Shown: piece after piece, positions 43,001-51,433 of the stretch
Layout: each line of letters starts with the position of its first letter
Numbering within the stretch: position 1 is the stretch's first letter
Assembly: GCF_009765875.1 (NCBI RefSeq)
Contig: NZ_LMUP01000009.1
Location: 387,700 to 451,699 of the forward strand
Length of the DNA stretch: 64,000 bases
Reading direction: 5' to 3'
Source of the DNA: Pedobacter sp. L105
GTDB taxonomy: Bacteria; Bacteroidota; Bacteroidia; Sphingobacteriales; Sphingobacteriaceae
Notes under the pieces: model-generated
What the model saw: the letters and a program-made list of their open reading frames with translations, nothing else
Told to the model about the DNA's origin: nothing
Databases searched by the model: none
Made by a program: the position numbers and the translations under genes

Positions 43001-43176
43001 CACATTATGTTTCAAGGGAGAATAAGTATATACAGCATGCCTTATTAAATGGAAAACCATTGGAATCGTTCTGGTTTCCTGCTCAGGAATTACTTAAAGG
43101 AGGAAAACTGGAGCTGGAAATGGGGGCTGAGCCAAATGAAAAATGGGGAATTGCTCATCCTCCAAAAGCGCAATAG
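40027..43176 (+). CDS. GH92 alpha-mannosidase with N-terminal accessory domain
   Basis: 1049 residues from ATG 40027 with signal peptide (LGILVIALCLTAASVFGQ). Residues about 22-210 form a beta-sandwich with VIWEIGKADHSSAGMALAPS and VLPGPKDVWGGTGP. That matches, from memory, the polysaccharide-lyase-4-type domain seen in Bacteroidota carbohydrate enzymes. The GH92 catalytic part follows from about 310: GWMGGYDPTFESIGTFSHIH, the acid loop 'ANEHYVEGNAWQLTYYVPQD' near 830, GNEQSMHFAFLFN, and LGDEDQGQMSSWFIMNAL near 931 (the family usually reads GNED). These Ca2+-dependent exo-mannosidases trim host or fungal mannans. Secreted to the periplasm or surface. Divergent from an AraC regulator. Confidence 0.92.
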   Translation: MNKNLGILVIALCLTAASVFGQQKVIWEIGKADHSSAGMALAPSGYLHFLDHDFGWEDRYYLVGFSTAEKDWPYVLPGPKDVWGGTGPTSGIRSQVLNILFGITRLPEKGDCNFIVDILGYHGNLPPLLKVLINGKSFIFQLPQGRVSRAIESDLKDTKTYQINIPVPHNLLHQGGNEIQLTSLDGAWLVFDQVKLTGPEGLNLIVPKNIFLRSVKVADYEIQQDGKRFQPLLVAIQHLTGKPKLTVKLDGNIVFTSNPDSARYDYEVPMPAVTQRKKSKYEVFCNGILLESGQVERAPHKVASAVDYVDTKLGAAHSRWMIAPGPWMPFGLVKLSPDNQNSGWMGGYDPTFESIGTFSHIHEWTMAGLGMMPTTGPLQTKIGDERKKGGGYRSQIDKSSEESPLGYYKVMLTDYHIKAELTATTRCSFQRYTYPKTENARVMIDLKIPAEYDYDLKEVTLKKVSDYRIEGSSRQYTRNAWSGGVDQNYTVHFVIEFDRPIKKFGTWINQKVGSKDILQVKDPGNAGAYVEFDTRENQVIQARTGISLVSIENAGLNLAEEVTKPYNWSFNGVRNGQKETWQKLLGRLEITSNDRREKMRFYSNMFRALASRNIWSDVDGRWVDASKRIQQLTDPNSLAMGGDAFWNTFWNLNQFWNLATPEWSSKWVKSELAMYDANGWLAKGPAGMNYIPVMVAEHEIPLIAGAYQMGIRDFDAEKAFTAVDKMQTTPAQKVGEAGFAGNEDLEAYLKYKYVPYDKGRFSNTLEYAYDDWTVSQFAKSLGKNDAYLHYKERSGYWKNIIDKETGYARLKKSDGSWFPDFDPFKSGANEHYVEGNAWQLTYYVPQDIPGLAAAIGPDRFIDRLTWGFGESFKLRFNAPGDQYWDYPVIQGNEQSMHFAFLFNWVKRPWLTQKWSRAIVDRFYGYDVSNAYLGDEDQGQMSSWFIMNALGLFQTDGGASANPIYEIGSPIFPKVIIHLNRQYGRGDTFVIEAHYVSRENKYIQHALLNGKPLESFWFPAQELLKGGKLELEMGAEPNEKWGIAHPPKAQ

Positions 43177-43267
43177 TATCAGAAAGAATCACTAAATGAT
43201 CGCCCTGTTGTTATATTCCAATTCTTGAACATAACAGCAGGGCATGCCGGGGTAACTAACTATTGAA

Positions 43268-44770
43268 TTACCAGCTAAAGCTCTTTTTTAGATTTATATT
43301 GTCACTGATTTCCAGCACAGGCACATCATTCCGATAATTGACCTTAAATTCCCTGATCAATTTTACATTTCTAAAATCTATAAGGTTACCCTGAATTAGA
43401 TAGTTTTCTATTTCTTGTTGCAGTTGTTCATGAGGTAAATAATAAGCTGTTATGGTAATAAAATCATTGAGGCTTAAATTTGCGCAGGGATCTGCCGATC
43501 TGATCTCCCTGTTTTTTTCTAATAAGGCTAAAAGTACATCCCTAATGGATTGATGTCCTTCGGAAGCCATACGAATCTTGTTATCCAGATAAAATGCAAA
43601 GATAAAACCTCTTCTATAAGGCAGTTTTTCATAGTCGTCATTTCTCCAGTAATTTGGTGCTATAGAGTCGTTCTTTGCCTCTCTTGCAGGGCTCGTATAG
43701 TGTTTAAGAAACATATCTGTGTTAAGATAATGCAGAAAGCCTGTTTGATCAATCATATCCGATTTAATTAAGTTCAAGAGCATTACGTAATCATTAAATC
43801 CCTCACCAAACCATTGGTGTTCAAAGCTGTTCTTTCCCAATACCATAGTTTGTCCTATCCAGTTATGGGCAGTTTCGTGGGCAATTATTTTTTTATTCCA
43901 GTCATCAAATTTCCCGGTATATTTCATCATAAACCCTGGCCCGCATCCAAATCCGCCGGCCATGGATTGATTGGTTGAAAACAAAGGCAGCGTACATATA
44001 TAATAGTAAGGAGCATGGTCGTCCTGCCAGAAATCCCTGATATCCGGGAAATAAGATTTAAAGAATGGCATCAGCTCTGATGATAAATTATTCATAGTAT
44101 CTCTTTTCGACGTAATAGAATAATAGGGAATACCATGTACGCTATATTTATTAATTAAAAGATCGGGCCCCATTACAAAAAGTACTTCTTCTTTTTTGCT
44201 CATAGTTATGATTTGTTTTTTCAATGGGCTGCTCTCCGGTTCGGTAGAAATAAAGTATGGAAAATGTTCAGGAAAAGAATCCCACTGGATGCTGAATGAT
44301 GAAACTTTTTGTTCAGTGGGGTTCATCATAAAAAAGCAGCCTACCATATACATTGTTTTCTCAGTAATTACCGGTCGGAACAACTCATCGTATATCGCCC
44401 GTTTAGGATTGTTAACCAGTTGCCCGTTAATTTCATAGTTAATCCTTTTAGGTTCTACATCCGAGTGATAGATTGTTATTTGATGTTCCTGCGAATTGAT
44501 TTTTAAGCTGTCCGAAGAATTGCAATTGATGTTTTGCACTATTTTAAAAATGTCAGTTTGCCCGCCAAATTCTGGCGAACCATAAATAAATACGGTGCTA
44601 TCTTTATTTGCAGGGATGTAATCCAGGCTTACCTTTAAAGTGGATGATTGCCCATCCCAGCTGAGATGGTATTCCAGTTTATCTTTAGCCGGATAATTGG
44701 TCTTTTTTGTGCATATACTTGCAAAAGGCATACAAATCAATACACCTAAAGCTAAAAAGGCTTTGTTCAT
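43268..44770 (-). CDS. M1-like (gluzincin) metallopeptidase, probable lipoprotein
   Basis: 500 residues. Signal peptide with FASIC near residue 20, a possible lipobox. The zinc motif is HETAH (298-302) with the downstream Glu in WFGEGFNDY after 20 residues; classic M1 aminopeptidases have 18. The N-terminal 250 residues are beta-rich and lack a clear GxMEN motif. It is thus a distant gluzincin relative, probably exported and anchored. The target is unknown. The gene is convergent with GH92 (43176) and has an AT-rich 5' region. Confidence 0.82.
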   Translation of the reverse strand: MNKAFLALGVLICMPFASICTKKTNYPAKDKLEYHLSWDGQSSTLKVSLDYIPANKDSTVFIYGSPEFGGQTDIFKIVQNINCNSSDSLKINSQEHQITIYHSDVEPKRINYEINGQLVNNPKRAIYDELFRPVITEKTMYMVGCFFMMNPTEQKVSSFSIQWDSFPEHFPYFISTEPESSPLKKQIITMSKKEEVLFVMGPDLLINKYSVHGIPYYSITSKRDTMNNLSSELMPFFKSYFPDIRDFWQDDHAPYYYICTLPLFSTNQSMAGGFGCGPGFMMKYTGKFDDWNKKIIAHETAHNWIGQTMVLGKNSFEHQWFGEGFNDYVMLLNLIKSDMIDQTGFLHYLNTDMFLKHYTSPAREAKNDSIAPNYWRNDDYEKLPYRRGFIFAFYLDNKIRMASEGHQSIRDVLLALLEKNREIRSADPCANLSLNDFITITAYYLPHEQLQQEIENYLIQGNLIDFRNVKLIREFKVNYRNDVPVLEISDNINLKKSFSW

Positions 44771-45466
44771 TATTTTTTTTGTTTAAGTACTTAATAGTTA
44801 GTGTGTTTATACTTTATGCTTACGTAAATTTACAACTTATAGGAGTGTAAATACTATTTATTTTAAATTTATAATTATGCCCTTTTGAATTAGAATTTGA
44901 TGATATAATTATTGGATGTGCTGTAACTGACAGGAAATACTTAAGTAAACTCATGAAGCCTGTATAGTTACTTTAGGATTTTATACACTAGGTGTCTTCT
45001 ACTAATCTCAGTATAAGACAGATCGTGTTAAGTTGCAGGCCGACATACCTTTCACATAGGTTTAACAGGGGTTTCACATAGGGTTGACATAGGTAGGGGG
45101 TATGTCAACCCTATGTGAACCTGGTGTGGATACCCTGCTAATTTTAACTTTGACTACAACTAAAATATATTGGTACATCTAGTGCTAAAGCATCTGTAAT
45201 AAGCTAATCCTGCTTTTCTTTACAAACAATTCATCTATCACTATAATAGTTAACGATGGCAAAGCCGATTTCTATTTTACATTCGATTTATATGATAATA
45301 AATTGTAATTCAATTGATTTAATCCCGAACGGACCTTTATACCATGTTGAAATCAGGTTAATAAAATAGAACAATTATAAATTAGCTCAATCGTGTGACA
45401 TTAATGAGACAATTCTTGGTAATTAGGTGTTACAAGTTCTATATTAGGGTATTCAAATAAATTATT
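44771..45466. other. Long intergenic region with symmetric repeat
   Basis: 696 bases between divergent genes. It holds a strong inverted repeat at 45073-45119 (listed separately). A stop-free 40-codon stretch (about 45189-45308, ...IVNDGKADFYFTFDLYDNKL) lacks a start and may be decayed coding DNA. No promoter was assigned. Confidence 0.45.
45073..45119. repeat. Perfect 19-bp inverted repeat
   Basis: TTCACATAGGGTTGACATA (45073-45091) pairs with 45101-45119 with a 9-base loop of G/T. A partial direct copy, CTTTCACATAGGTTTAACAG, lies just upstream (about 45051-45070), giving three TTCACATAGG-type units in 70 bases. No T-run follows, so not a plain terminator. It may be a repeated palindromic element or multi-site operator. 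Confidence 0.7.
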
Positions 45467-45859
45467 ATGCGGTTAAGAACAAGTGTTATTCTGTCGGTTT
45501 TAGTTCTCACAGTGATTATGATGAGTGCATTTATGCCTCCGCCAGAAAAAAAAGGTGGTAATCTGAAAATTCTTCCAAAGAATATCAGTCATGAAGACCT
45601 GCATAAGGTTATGGAGGGTTTTAATGTAGCACTTGGTGTAAAATGTAACTTTTGCCATGCTGCGAAAAAAGACGATCCTACACGTTTAGATTTCGATAGT
45701 GATGAAAAACCGGAAAAAGAAATGGCTAGAAATATGATGAAGATGACCAGCCGTATTAATAAAAAATATTTTCATGTCAATGTACCCTATGATGCCAAAG
45801 CAGTCCTTGCTGTAAATTGTGTTACATGTCACAATGGTAAAGCACACCCGGATAATTAG
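45467..45859 (+). CDS. Small di-haem c-type cytochrome
   Basis: 130 residues with an N-terminal signal/anchor (SVILSVLVLTVIMMSAFM). Two haem-c sites are present, CNFCH (60-64) and CVTCH (118-122). The pattern 'LPKNISHEDLHKVMEGFNVALGVKCNFCH', seen here in full, is that of the photosynthetic-reaction-centre-cytochrome-like family found in many non-photosynthetic Bacteroidota. The protein is periplasmic and should carry electrons; the partners are unknown. It ends shortly after the second haem site with no Met-rich tail. It is alone between a 600-base leader and a terminator at 45882-45924. Confidence 0.85.
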   Translation: MRLRTSVILSVLVLTVIMMSAFMPPPEKKGGNLKILPKNISHEDLHKVMEGFNVALGVKCNFCHAAKKDDPTRLDFDSDEKPEKEMARNMMKMTSRINKKYFHVNVPYDAKAVLAVNCVTCHNGKAHPDN

Positions 45860-45881
45860 AAAATAATTGGTTATTATAAAA

Positions 45882-45924
45882 AAAGCAGGCTGTCCAAAGA
45901 CCAAAGACAGTCTGCTTTTTTTTT
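45882..45924 (+). terminator. Intrinsic terminator
   Basis: AAAGCAGGCTGTC (45882-45894) pairs with GACAGTCTGCTTT (45906-45918, one mismatch) and runs into T9. It serves the cytochrome gene; the A-rich left side also gives a T-run on the minus strand for the converging stress-protein gene. Confidence 0.85.
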
Positions 45925-45989
45925 GACATCTTATCAATTAATAAGATATTAATATCTTGTTTTTAACTGGTGTGCTTCATTGCAGCTTT

Positions 45990-46820
45990 TTATTTTAATA
46001 TCAATACCGGTAGTAGTGAATTCAATGTAATTGCCTCTGTAATGCTGCTGTGAGTGAAATTGTAAAAGAAACTGTATTTTCCTGGAAGCGCTATCATGAG
46101 CTGCACTTCATTTTTTTTGGTAAATTCAAGTATTCCATGTACGATATTTGGATCTTCAGAGTAGTGAATTTTATAATGGTAACCTTCCATAAATTCTTTT
46201 AGTATATCCACATCTTCTTCATGGGCCAGGTGATCCAGATCCGGATCAACATTTAGTATATTGAGTTCAGGTTTTATCCATTTCAGTGGATCGGCCATAT
46301 TTTTTAAACTATCAAGGCGCGAAAGAACTTTAAAATCGCAGGGAATCAGCGCCTTTTTAATCTGTTCGTACTTAAAAGTTGATGGAACGATCAGTGTGGG
46401 GATAGTGGTTGTTCTTACAATAGCTATCAGCTGCGCGCCAATATAACTTTGCGTTAATAGATTGTCACTGCCAACAATAAGAAGGTCTGGTTTCTCATCC
46501 TTGATAATTTGTCGTAAAGACCGGAGAAGTGACTGTTCGCTAATAGCTGTTTCTACCTTAATGGCTGACTTAGAATGGTCCTGAAGTTCTTTCCCAAGAG
46601 ATTTCAATTGCTCTATAACAACTCGTCTTTCTTCATTGAGCTCTTCTGTGGTTTTTTGTATATAATCAGGCGAAGGCAATAACTCTGCATAAAAGTTAGT
46701 GTTAAAGCTTTTCAGAAGTATAATCCGGTCTACCTCTATATCTAAAGTCAAATTTGCAGCGTATTCAATGGCGTTTTTAGATGTTTCAGAGAAGTCTACG
46801 GGTATCAAAATAGTTTTCAT
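45990..46820 (-). CDS. Tandem universal stress protein (UspA)
   Basis: 276 residues from ATG 46820 (MKTILIPVDFSETSKNAIEY); an ATG two codons upstream is equally open. Two UspA folds are visible at about 1-140 and 148-276. The first has IPVDFSETSKNAIEYAANL and a nucleotide-binding-like 'DLLIVGSDNL' region; the second is degenerate (LIPCDFKVLSRLDSLKNMAD) with ALPGKYSFFYNFTHSSITEA at the end. Tandem Usp proteins are cytoplasmic and rise with stress or growth arrest. Alone, between terminators. Confidence 0.9.
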   Translation of the reverse strand: MKTILIPVDFSETSKNAIEYAANLTLDIEVDRIILLKSFNTNFYAELLPSPDYIQKTTEELNEERRVVIEQLKSLGKELQDHSKSAIKVETAISEQSLLRSLRQIIKDEKPDLLIVGSDNLLTQSYIGAQLIAIVRTTTIPTLIVPSTFKYEQIKKALIPCDFKVLSRLDSLKNMADPLKWIKPELNILNVDPDLDHLAHEEDVDILKEFMEGYHYKIHYSEDPNIVHGILEFTKKNEVQLMIALPGKYSFFYNFTHSSITEAITLNSLLPVLILK

Positions 46821-47015
46821 AAGCATATGTTTATTTTAACGGTTATAGAGCTTGCTAAAGATTTCTGGCTGTTTATGAGACTAATCTTACGCAGGTTCAT
46901 AGCTGCTTTATTAGGTTATAAGTAAAGCTACATAAAGAAAAACTAAAAACCTGACAGGAAAAACTTCCTCTGAACACCTCTATGTAATCTTTAAAAAAGA
47001 AGAGGATTTTTAATT

Positions 47016-47064
47016 GATCTCAAATAAAAAATGCGGCCGTAAGCCGCATCTTTTATTTGAGATC
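47016..47064. terminator. Strong hairpin terminator
   Basis: GATCTCAAATAAAAAATGCGGC (47016-47037) pairs with 47043-47064 over 22 bp with one mismatch and a five-base loop. It lies 5 bases after the stop of the TonB receptor gene on the minus strand; its inner A/T tracts give a U-run for either strand. Confidence 0.85.
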
Positions 47065-47069
47065 CCTAT

Positions 47070-49568
47070 TTAAATTTTACTTTTTGGAGAGAGGTCAAAA
47101 GGAACAATCACTTTAAATGTGATATTCCTTCCCATATTAAAAATACCTGGCTGTACACCAGATTGTACATTGGCATTGTCAAAATACTTTAACCTGCTCA
47201 TGTTCGACTGGTAATTTACATTTGTTAAGTTAGTGCCCTCTATGAATAAACTTAACCGGGTTGTACCGTTTTTGTCAGTTAAATTTCCTCCCAAGCCGGC
47301 GCTGACCAGGTTGTATCCGGCAGTATAAGTTTCTGTACCATAAGCAGAAAAATAGCGGTCTTGTGCATCATAGTGATCAAAACCAATAAATGCGTAAAGA
47401 TTTTTCAATCTGCCAAACCCTCTGGTAAAGTTACCTCTCAATTCTGAATGCGTATGCAATGGTGGAATAAAGGGCAGGTATTTCAAGCTGTCGGGAACTG
47501 AACCACCTGTTCCCTTATTAATACCGTAAGTTAAACTAACAGAGTTTTGAAAGTGCAGCCACTTTAATGGATGTACATCTAAACTAACCTCGCCGCCGTA
47601 AATACGTGCTTTACTTTGTACATAGGTAAAAGTGTTATATCCCTGGGTAAGCAGCGGTGTTCCATTAGCATTTAGAACCTGCTCCTGGAAAATGTAATTG
47701 CTTAGATCGTTATTAAATACTTCTACGCTCGCAGAAACGCCAGGCAGTGTAAGGAACGCACCTATATCTTCCTGTAAACTAAATTCAGGCTTAAAATCTG
47801 CATTTCCTGTATGATAAATCTGAGACCCTGGATCAGCGCCATTAGCAGACAATTCTGCGATACTTGGTGCCCTAAAACCTCTTGCGATATTTCCTTTAAT
47901 CAGGAATGCATCAGATATATTATAAGTAGCACCGGCACTACCGGAGAAACCTGAGAAGGTTTTTTTCAGCGGATCAAACTGCGAAACTACATTTGCGGCA
48001 GTAGTAGGGTTGCTACCGGTATAGAGTTTAGGATAGTTTGCTACAGCCGTATCGATGTAAGCAGCCTGTCCTGTAAAGGTACGAACGTCATATCTCGCAC
48101 CTGCAGATATGTCGACCTTTCCGTAAGTTTTTTTAATGACAAAGAATGGGCCTATATCAAACTGGTGATAAGCTGGTATGGGAAAATCTGTACCTTCACC
48201 CAGCGTGTTCGACTGGTACATACCATTTACACCAAGTGAGGTTTCGTAGTTATCACCAAGGGTGAAATTGTACTTGGTATCATAAGTCCAGGTCTTTAAA
48301 TTCAGGTTCAGGCCTGGTTCACTTTCATCGGTAGGGTGTGTAAATTCTCTCCTGTGACTGTATTGATAACCCAGGTTAACGATCAGGTTGCCGTTACCTA
48401 CGATAAAATTACTGTTGCTATAGATACGGTATAACTGTACGCGCTGATACAGAGGTGTAATTTTGTAAGAATTTAATACTGATGAAGGAACAATTGGACG
48501 GCTTAGGTCGTCATCTGTAACCTGGCTGGTAAATTTACGGCTTACAGAATCGCGGCTTCCATCAGGAATCTCCTGTTTGTCATCAAATAAAGAGGCATTT
48601 AAATAAGAATATCCCCATGCTTTGTTTAGCCCGATCATTGCCTTGGCATCAGTTTCTTTATAACCTGTTCCATAAACACGGCCATCATGGTCATTCTGGT
48701 AATCTTTTGCTTCTTTAGAAGACAATACCGTTCCCCAAACCAGGCCATTCTGATTGCCCTGAAGCCTGAATGAACCGTTCATGAGGCCCTGGTTAGTACC
48801 ATAAACTCCCTGTACTGATCCCAATATTTTTCCTTCCGGAACAGGAGATGGAGATATCAGGTTAACTACACCACCAATGGCATCAGAACCATAAGCCAAA
48901 CTTGCGGGCCCTTTAATCACTTCTATGCGGTCAACTCCATTTTGGTCAACTTCAATACCGTGCTCATCTCCCCATTGCTGGCCCTCCTGACGAATTCCAT
49001 CCACCATAGTTACTACCCTGTTATATCCTAATCCATGAATAAATGGTTTAGAAACGTTAGGGCCGGTTGTAACGGCGCTTACTCCCGGTACATTGGCAAT
49101 GGCATCGATGATGTTTCCTGCGCCTGCACGTTCTTCAATAAACTTTTTATCAACTGCAACAATTGGAATAGGGCTTCTTTTTAATTCGGTAGCTTTAGTT
49201 ACACCCGTAATGATAACCTCACCAGCTTCAATTGCTGAAGATTGTAGCTGAAGATCTAATACACTGGTCTTGGAAAGATCAACCTTTTCAGTGATCGTAG
49301 CATAACCTACATAACTTATCTGTATCAGGTAAATACCTTTTGGTACGTGTTTTAAAATATATTTACCCTGATTATTGGTCAGGGCGCCATTTCTTAAATC
49401 AGGAATGGATACCGTTACTCCAGGGATAGGGCGTCCGTCAGCTTTGTCCGTAATTGTTCCGCTTAACGTACCGGCGATTACTTCTTCTGCTATGGGAGAT
49501 TTGGCTGAAGCATGAGCTGCCAGCAAAAAAAATGATAAAATATAGAGTATAAATAATTTTGATTTCAT
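47070..49568 (-). CDS. TonB-dependent receptor, metal-uptake context
   Basis: 832 residues from ATG 49568 (MKSKLFILYILSFFLLAAHA). Signal peptide, then a carboxypeptidase-D-like domain (SGTITDKADGRPIPGVTVSI), plug (about 130-235: SPIPIVAVDKKFIEERAGAG, then VTMVDGIRQEGQQWGDEHG) and a 22-strand barrel ending in a GRNITFKVIVPF region. It imports a bulky or scarce ligand through the outer membrane with TonB energy. Just upstream on the same strand is a His/Cys-rich small protein and, before it, a TGCAA-N5-TTGCA palindrome. That context suggests zinc or another metal rather than glycan uptake. No SusD partner. Confidence 0.9.
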   Translation of the reverse strand: MKSKLFILYILSFFLLAAHASAKSPIAEEVIAGTLSGTITDKADGRPIPGVTVSIPDLRNGALTNNQGKYILKHVPKGIYLIQISYVGYATITEKVDLSKTSVLDLQLQSSAIEAGEVIITGVTKATELKRSPIPIVAVDKKFIEERAGAGNIIDAIANVPGVSAVTTGPNVSKPFIHGLGYNRVVTMVDGIRQEGQQWGDEHGIEVDQNGVDRIEVIKGPASLAYGSDAIGGVVNLISPSPVPEGKILGSVQGVYGTNQGLMNGSFRLQGNQNGLVWGTVLSSKEAKDYQNDHDGRVYGTGYKETDAKAMIGLNKAWGYSYLNASLFDDKQEIPDGSRDSVSRKFTSQVTDDDLSRPIVPSSVLNSYKITPLYQRVQLYRIYSNSNFIVGNGNLIVNLGYQYSHRREFTHPTDESEPGLNLNLKTWTYDTKYNFTLGDNYETSLGVNGMYQSNTLGEGTDFPIPAYHQFDIGPFFVIKKTYGKVDISAGARYDVRTFTGQAAYIDTAVANYPKLYTGSNPTTAANVVSQFDPLKKTFSGFSGSAGATYNISDAFLIKGNIARGFRAPSIAELSANGADPGSQIYHTGNADFKPEFSLQEDIGAFLTLPGVSASVEVFNNDLSNYIFQEQVLNANGTPLLTQGYNTFTYVQSKARIYGGEVSLDVHPLKWLHFQNSVSLTYGINKGTGGSVPDSLKYLPFIPPLHTHSELRGNFTRGFGRLKNLYAFIGFDHYDAQDRYFSAYGTETYTAGYNLVSAGLGGNLTDKNGTTRLSLFIEGTNLTNVNYQSNMSRLKYFDNANVQSGVQPGIFNMGRNITFKVIVPFDLSPKSKI

Positions 49569-49666
49569 TGATAATTTATGAGGAATTTTTAAAAAATAAC
49601 ACAGCAATATAGACCAGTATAAGCAGCCCGAGGGTTGCAATTAGTGGTAAATAGTGTAAAAAAAAG

Positions 49667-49996
49667 TTATAGTTTAAAAAACGGGGGAGACCGGCCCGCT
49701 GAAAGTATCAGGGCTATTCCTTTATAATCGTAATGACGAATGAAATGTATAGTGCAAATAATAGGAAGAAGGATTGGTAGGGTATCTTCCAGAATCGCCA
49801 TATGTATATGGTGCTTCATATCACATAAACTGCACTTTTGGCTAACAATCTGACTGGATGAGGTATGCTTTGAAATCGTATAGACTGCTACTTTCGAAGC
49901 GGAAGGATGATGATGCGAAAGAACAATATATTGGCCCAGTAAAAAACAAAACAGTATAAACCACGACGTACGGGAACGGGCAATAGAATTCCTCAT
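49667..49996 (-). CDS. Small His/Cys-rich membrane or exported protein
   Basis: 109 residues from ATG 49996 (MRNSIARSRTSWFILFCFLL). The frame is open to 50080, but that part covers the promoter and operator. After a hydrophobic segment (FILFCFLLGQYIVLSHHHPS) come SQKCSLCDMKHHIHMA (a C-x2-C...HH cluster) and a second hydrophobic part. The His and Cys groups look like a metal site. Such proteins precede metal-responsive TonB receptors in Bacteroidota, as recalled. The receptor gene starts 98 bases downstream. Function is inferred from context only. Confidence 0.6.
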   Translation of the reverse strand: MRNSIARSRTSWFILFCFLLGQYIVLSHHHPSASKVAVYTISKHTSSSQIVSQKCSLCDMKHHIHMAILEDTLPILLPIICTIHFIRHYDYKGIALILSAGRSPPFFKL

Positions 49997-50064
49997 GTAA
50001 TAATTTACCCTTATCATTTGTTTAAATCGTCTGATTCGTTGATGCAGCAAAGATGCATTAAAAA

Positions 50065-50079
50065 TGCAATAGTGTTGCA
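50065..50079 (-). promoter_or_regulatory. Zur/Fur-like operator
   Basis: Perfect palindrome TGCAA-TAGTG-TTGCA (plus-strand reading). A CATCTTTG box at 50048-50055 (minus strand) resembles the -7 element TAnnTTTG, so the palindrome overlaps the promoter of the 49667-49996 gene and TonB receptor. The ferric/zinc-uptake-regulator type is inferred from the shape and targets. Confidence 0.5.
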
Positions 50080-50185
50080 CTAATGTTTGTAATATTATTT
50101 TTACAGAGAGAAAGTGTCCGGAAAGGGCTTAAGGGAGGTAGTTTTAACAGGTTGTTATGAATAATAACAACCTGTTATATATGTG

Positions 50186-51433
50186 TTAAGGCATAGAAAC
50201 TTCAAGCGCATGCTGAAAGTCTGCTATCAGATCCTCAATATCTTCAATTCCTACAGATAGGCGGATCATTGAATCAGGAATCCCCATTTCAGCACGTCGG
50301 GCTGCTCCAAGTTCAAAAAATATGGTATGGGCCACAGGAATAGCCAGTGTTCTGGTATCACCAAGATTACTGGATTTAATAACCAGTTTCAGTTCGTTCA
50401 AAAAGGCGAAAGTGTCAACTCTGTCATTCAGTGCAAAACTCATTAATCCGCCATAGTTGCGAAACAGTTCGGAAGCACGGTCATGTTGCGGATGATCGAT
50501 TAATCCCGGATAATATACTTTACTTACCAGAGGGTGGGCGTTCAGGAATTCTGATAGTGCTGTTGCATTATTGCAGGCACGTTCCAATCTTAAAGCTATA
50601 GTTTCCGAACCTACTGAAATACTATGCGCCGCTTCAGGGGAAAGCGTTCCTCCTCCGTCGCGAAGCCCTCTTTTCCTGATTTGTGTAATACCCAAAAGTG
50701 CAGGTTTGATCTGTTCACGTAATACAGGAGCGATATTAGGGAAAGTTACCCAGTTGAATAGTCCGGTATCAGTTACACTGCCTCCAAGAGCGTTACCGTG
50801 ACCGCCAATATATTTTGTTAATGAATTGATCACCAGGCTTGCTTTTACTTTTTTAGGGCGGAACAAGTAAGGGGAAGTCATTGTATTATCCACAACATAA
50901 ACTAAGTTGTTTTCTTCGCAGAATTTGCCAATTCCATCCAGATCAGCTATTTGTGTAGCAGGATTGGCTACCGTTTCTACAAATACCAATCTGGTATTTT
51001 CCTGCAAAAGGTCTTTGAAATTATTTACGTCGGTAGGATCTGCAAATGAAATTTCCAGGCCAAGATCAATAAAGGTCTGCATTACATTACGTGTGTTGCC
51101 AAACATGAAAGCGCTGGCAATAATATGATCACCCGCTTTCATTAGTGATGAGAGTGTAGCTGTAATCGCTGCCATACCAGTTGAAAATGCCACTGTTGCC
51201 ATTCCCTGTTCCATCTGTGTTACCTTAACTTCTAATGCGGTAACAGTTGGATTTCCTTGTCTGGAATAGGCATAACCTTTTGCTTTATTTTGAAACACGT
51301 CTACCAGCCCTCTTACGTCGTCATATCCCCATGTTACTGCGGTATGTACAGGCTGATGCAAAGCTCCGAACTCTGGTTTTAAAAGACGGTCGGAGTGTAA
51401 TATAGTGGTTGTAAATCCTTTTTGATCACTCAT
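50186..51433 (-). CDS. Cys/Met-metabolism PLP-dependent enzyme
   Basis: 415 residues from ATG 51433 (MSDQKGFTTTILHSDRLLKP); an in-frame ATG at 51493 gives 20 extra unconserved residues. It is a fold-type I PLP enzyme of the trans-sulfuration group: YSRQGNPTVTALEVKVTQME, SGMA-type 'FSTGMAAITATLSSLMKAG', Asp in VYVVDNTMTSPYLF, and the PLP Lys in NSLTKYIGGHGNALGG. The 'GYAYSRQGNPT' entry fits O-acetylhomoserine sulfhydrylase or cystathionine gamma-synthase/lyase; which reaction cannot be told. Cytosolic. No SAM riboswitch seen upstream. Confidence 0.9.
   Translation of the reverse strand: MSDQKGFTTTILHSDRLLKPEFGALHQPVHTAVTWGYDDVRGLVDVFQNKAKGYAYSRQGNPTVTALEVKVTQMEQGMATVAFSTGMAAITATLSSLMKAGDHIIASAFMFGNTRNVMQTFIDLGLEISFADPTDVNNFKDLLQENTRLVFVETVANPATQIADLDGIGKFCEENNLVYVVDNTMTSPYLFRPKKVKASLVINSLTKYIGGHGNALGGSVTDTGLFNWVTFPNIAPVLREQIKPALLGITQIRKRGLRDGGGTLSPEAAHSISVGSETIALRLERACNNATALSEFLNAHPLVSKVYYPGLIDHPQHDRASELFRNYGGLMSFALNDRVDTFAFLNELKLVIKSSNLGDTRTLAIPVAHTIFFELGAARRAEMGIPDSMIRLSVGIEDIEDLIADFQHALEVSMP

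Noticed and set aside
49997-50080. N-terminal extension of the His/Cys-rich protein
   Set aside because: The segment covers the putative promoter and operator; the ATG at 49996 gives a normal signal-like start.
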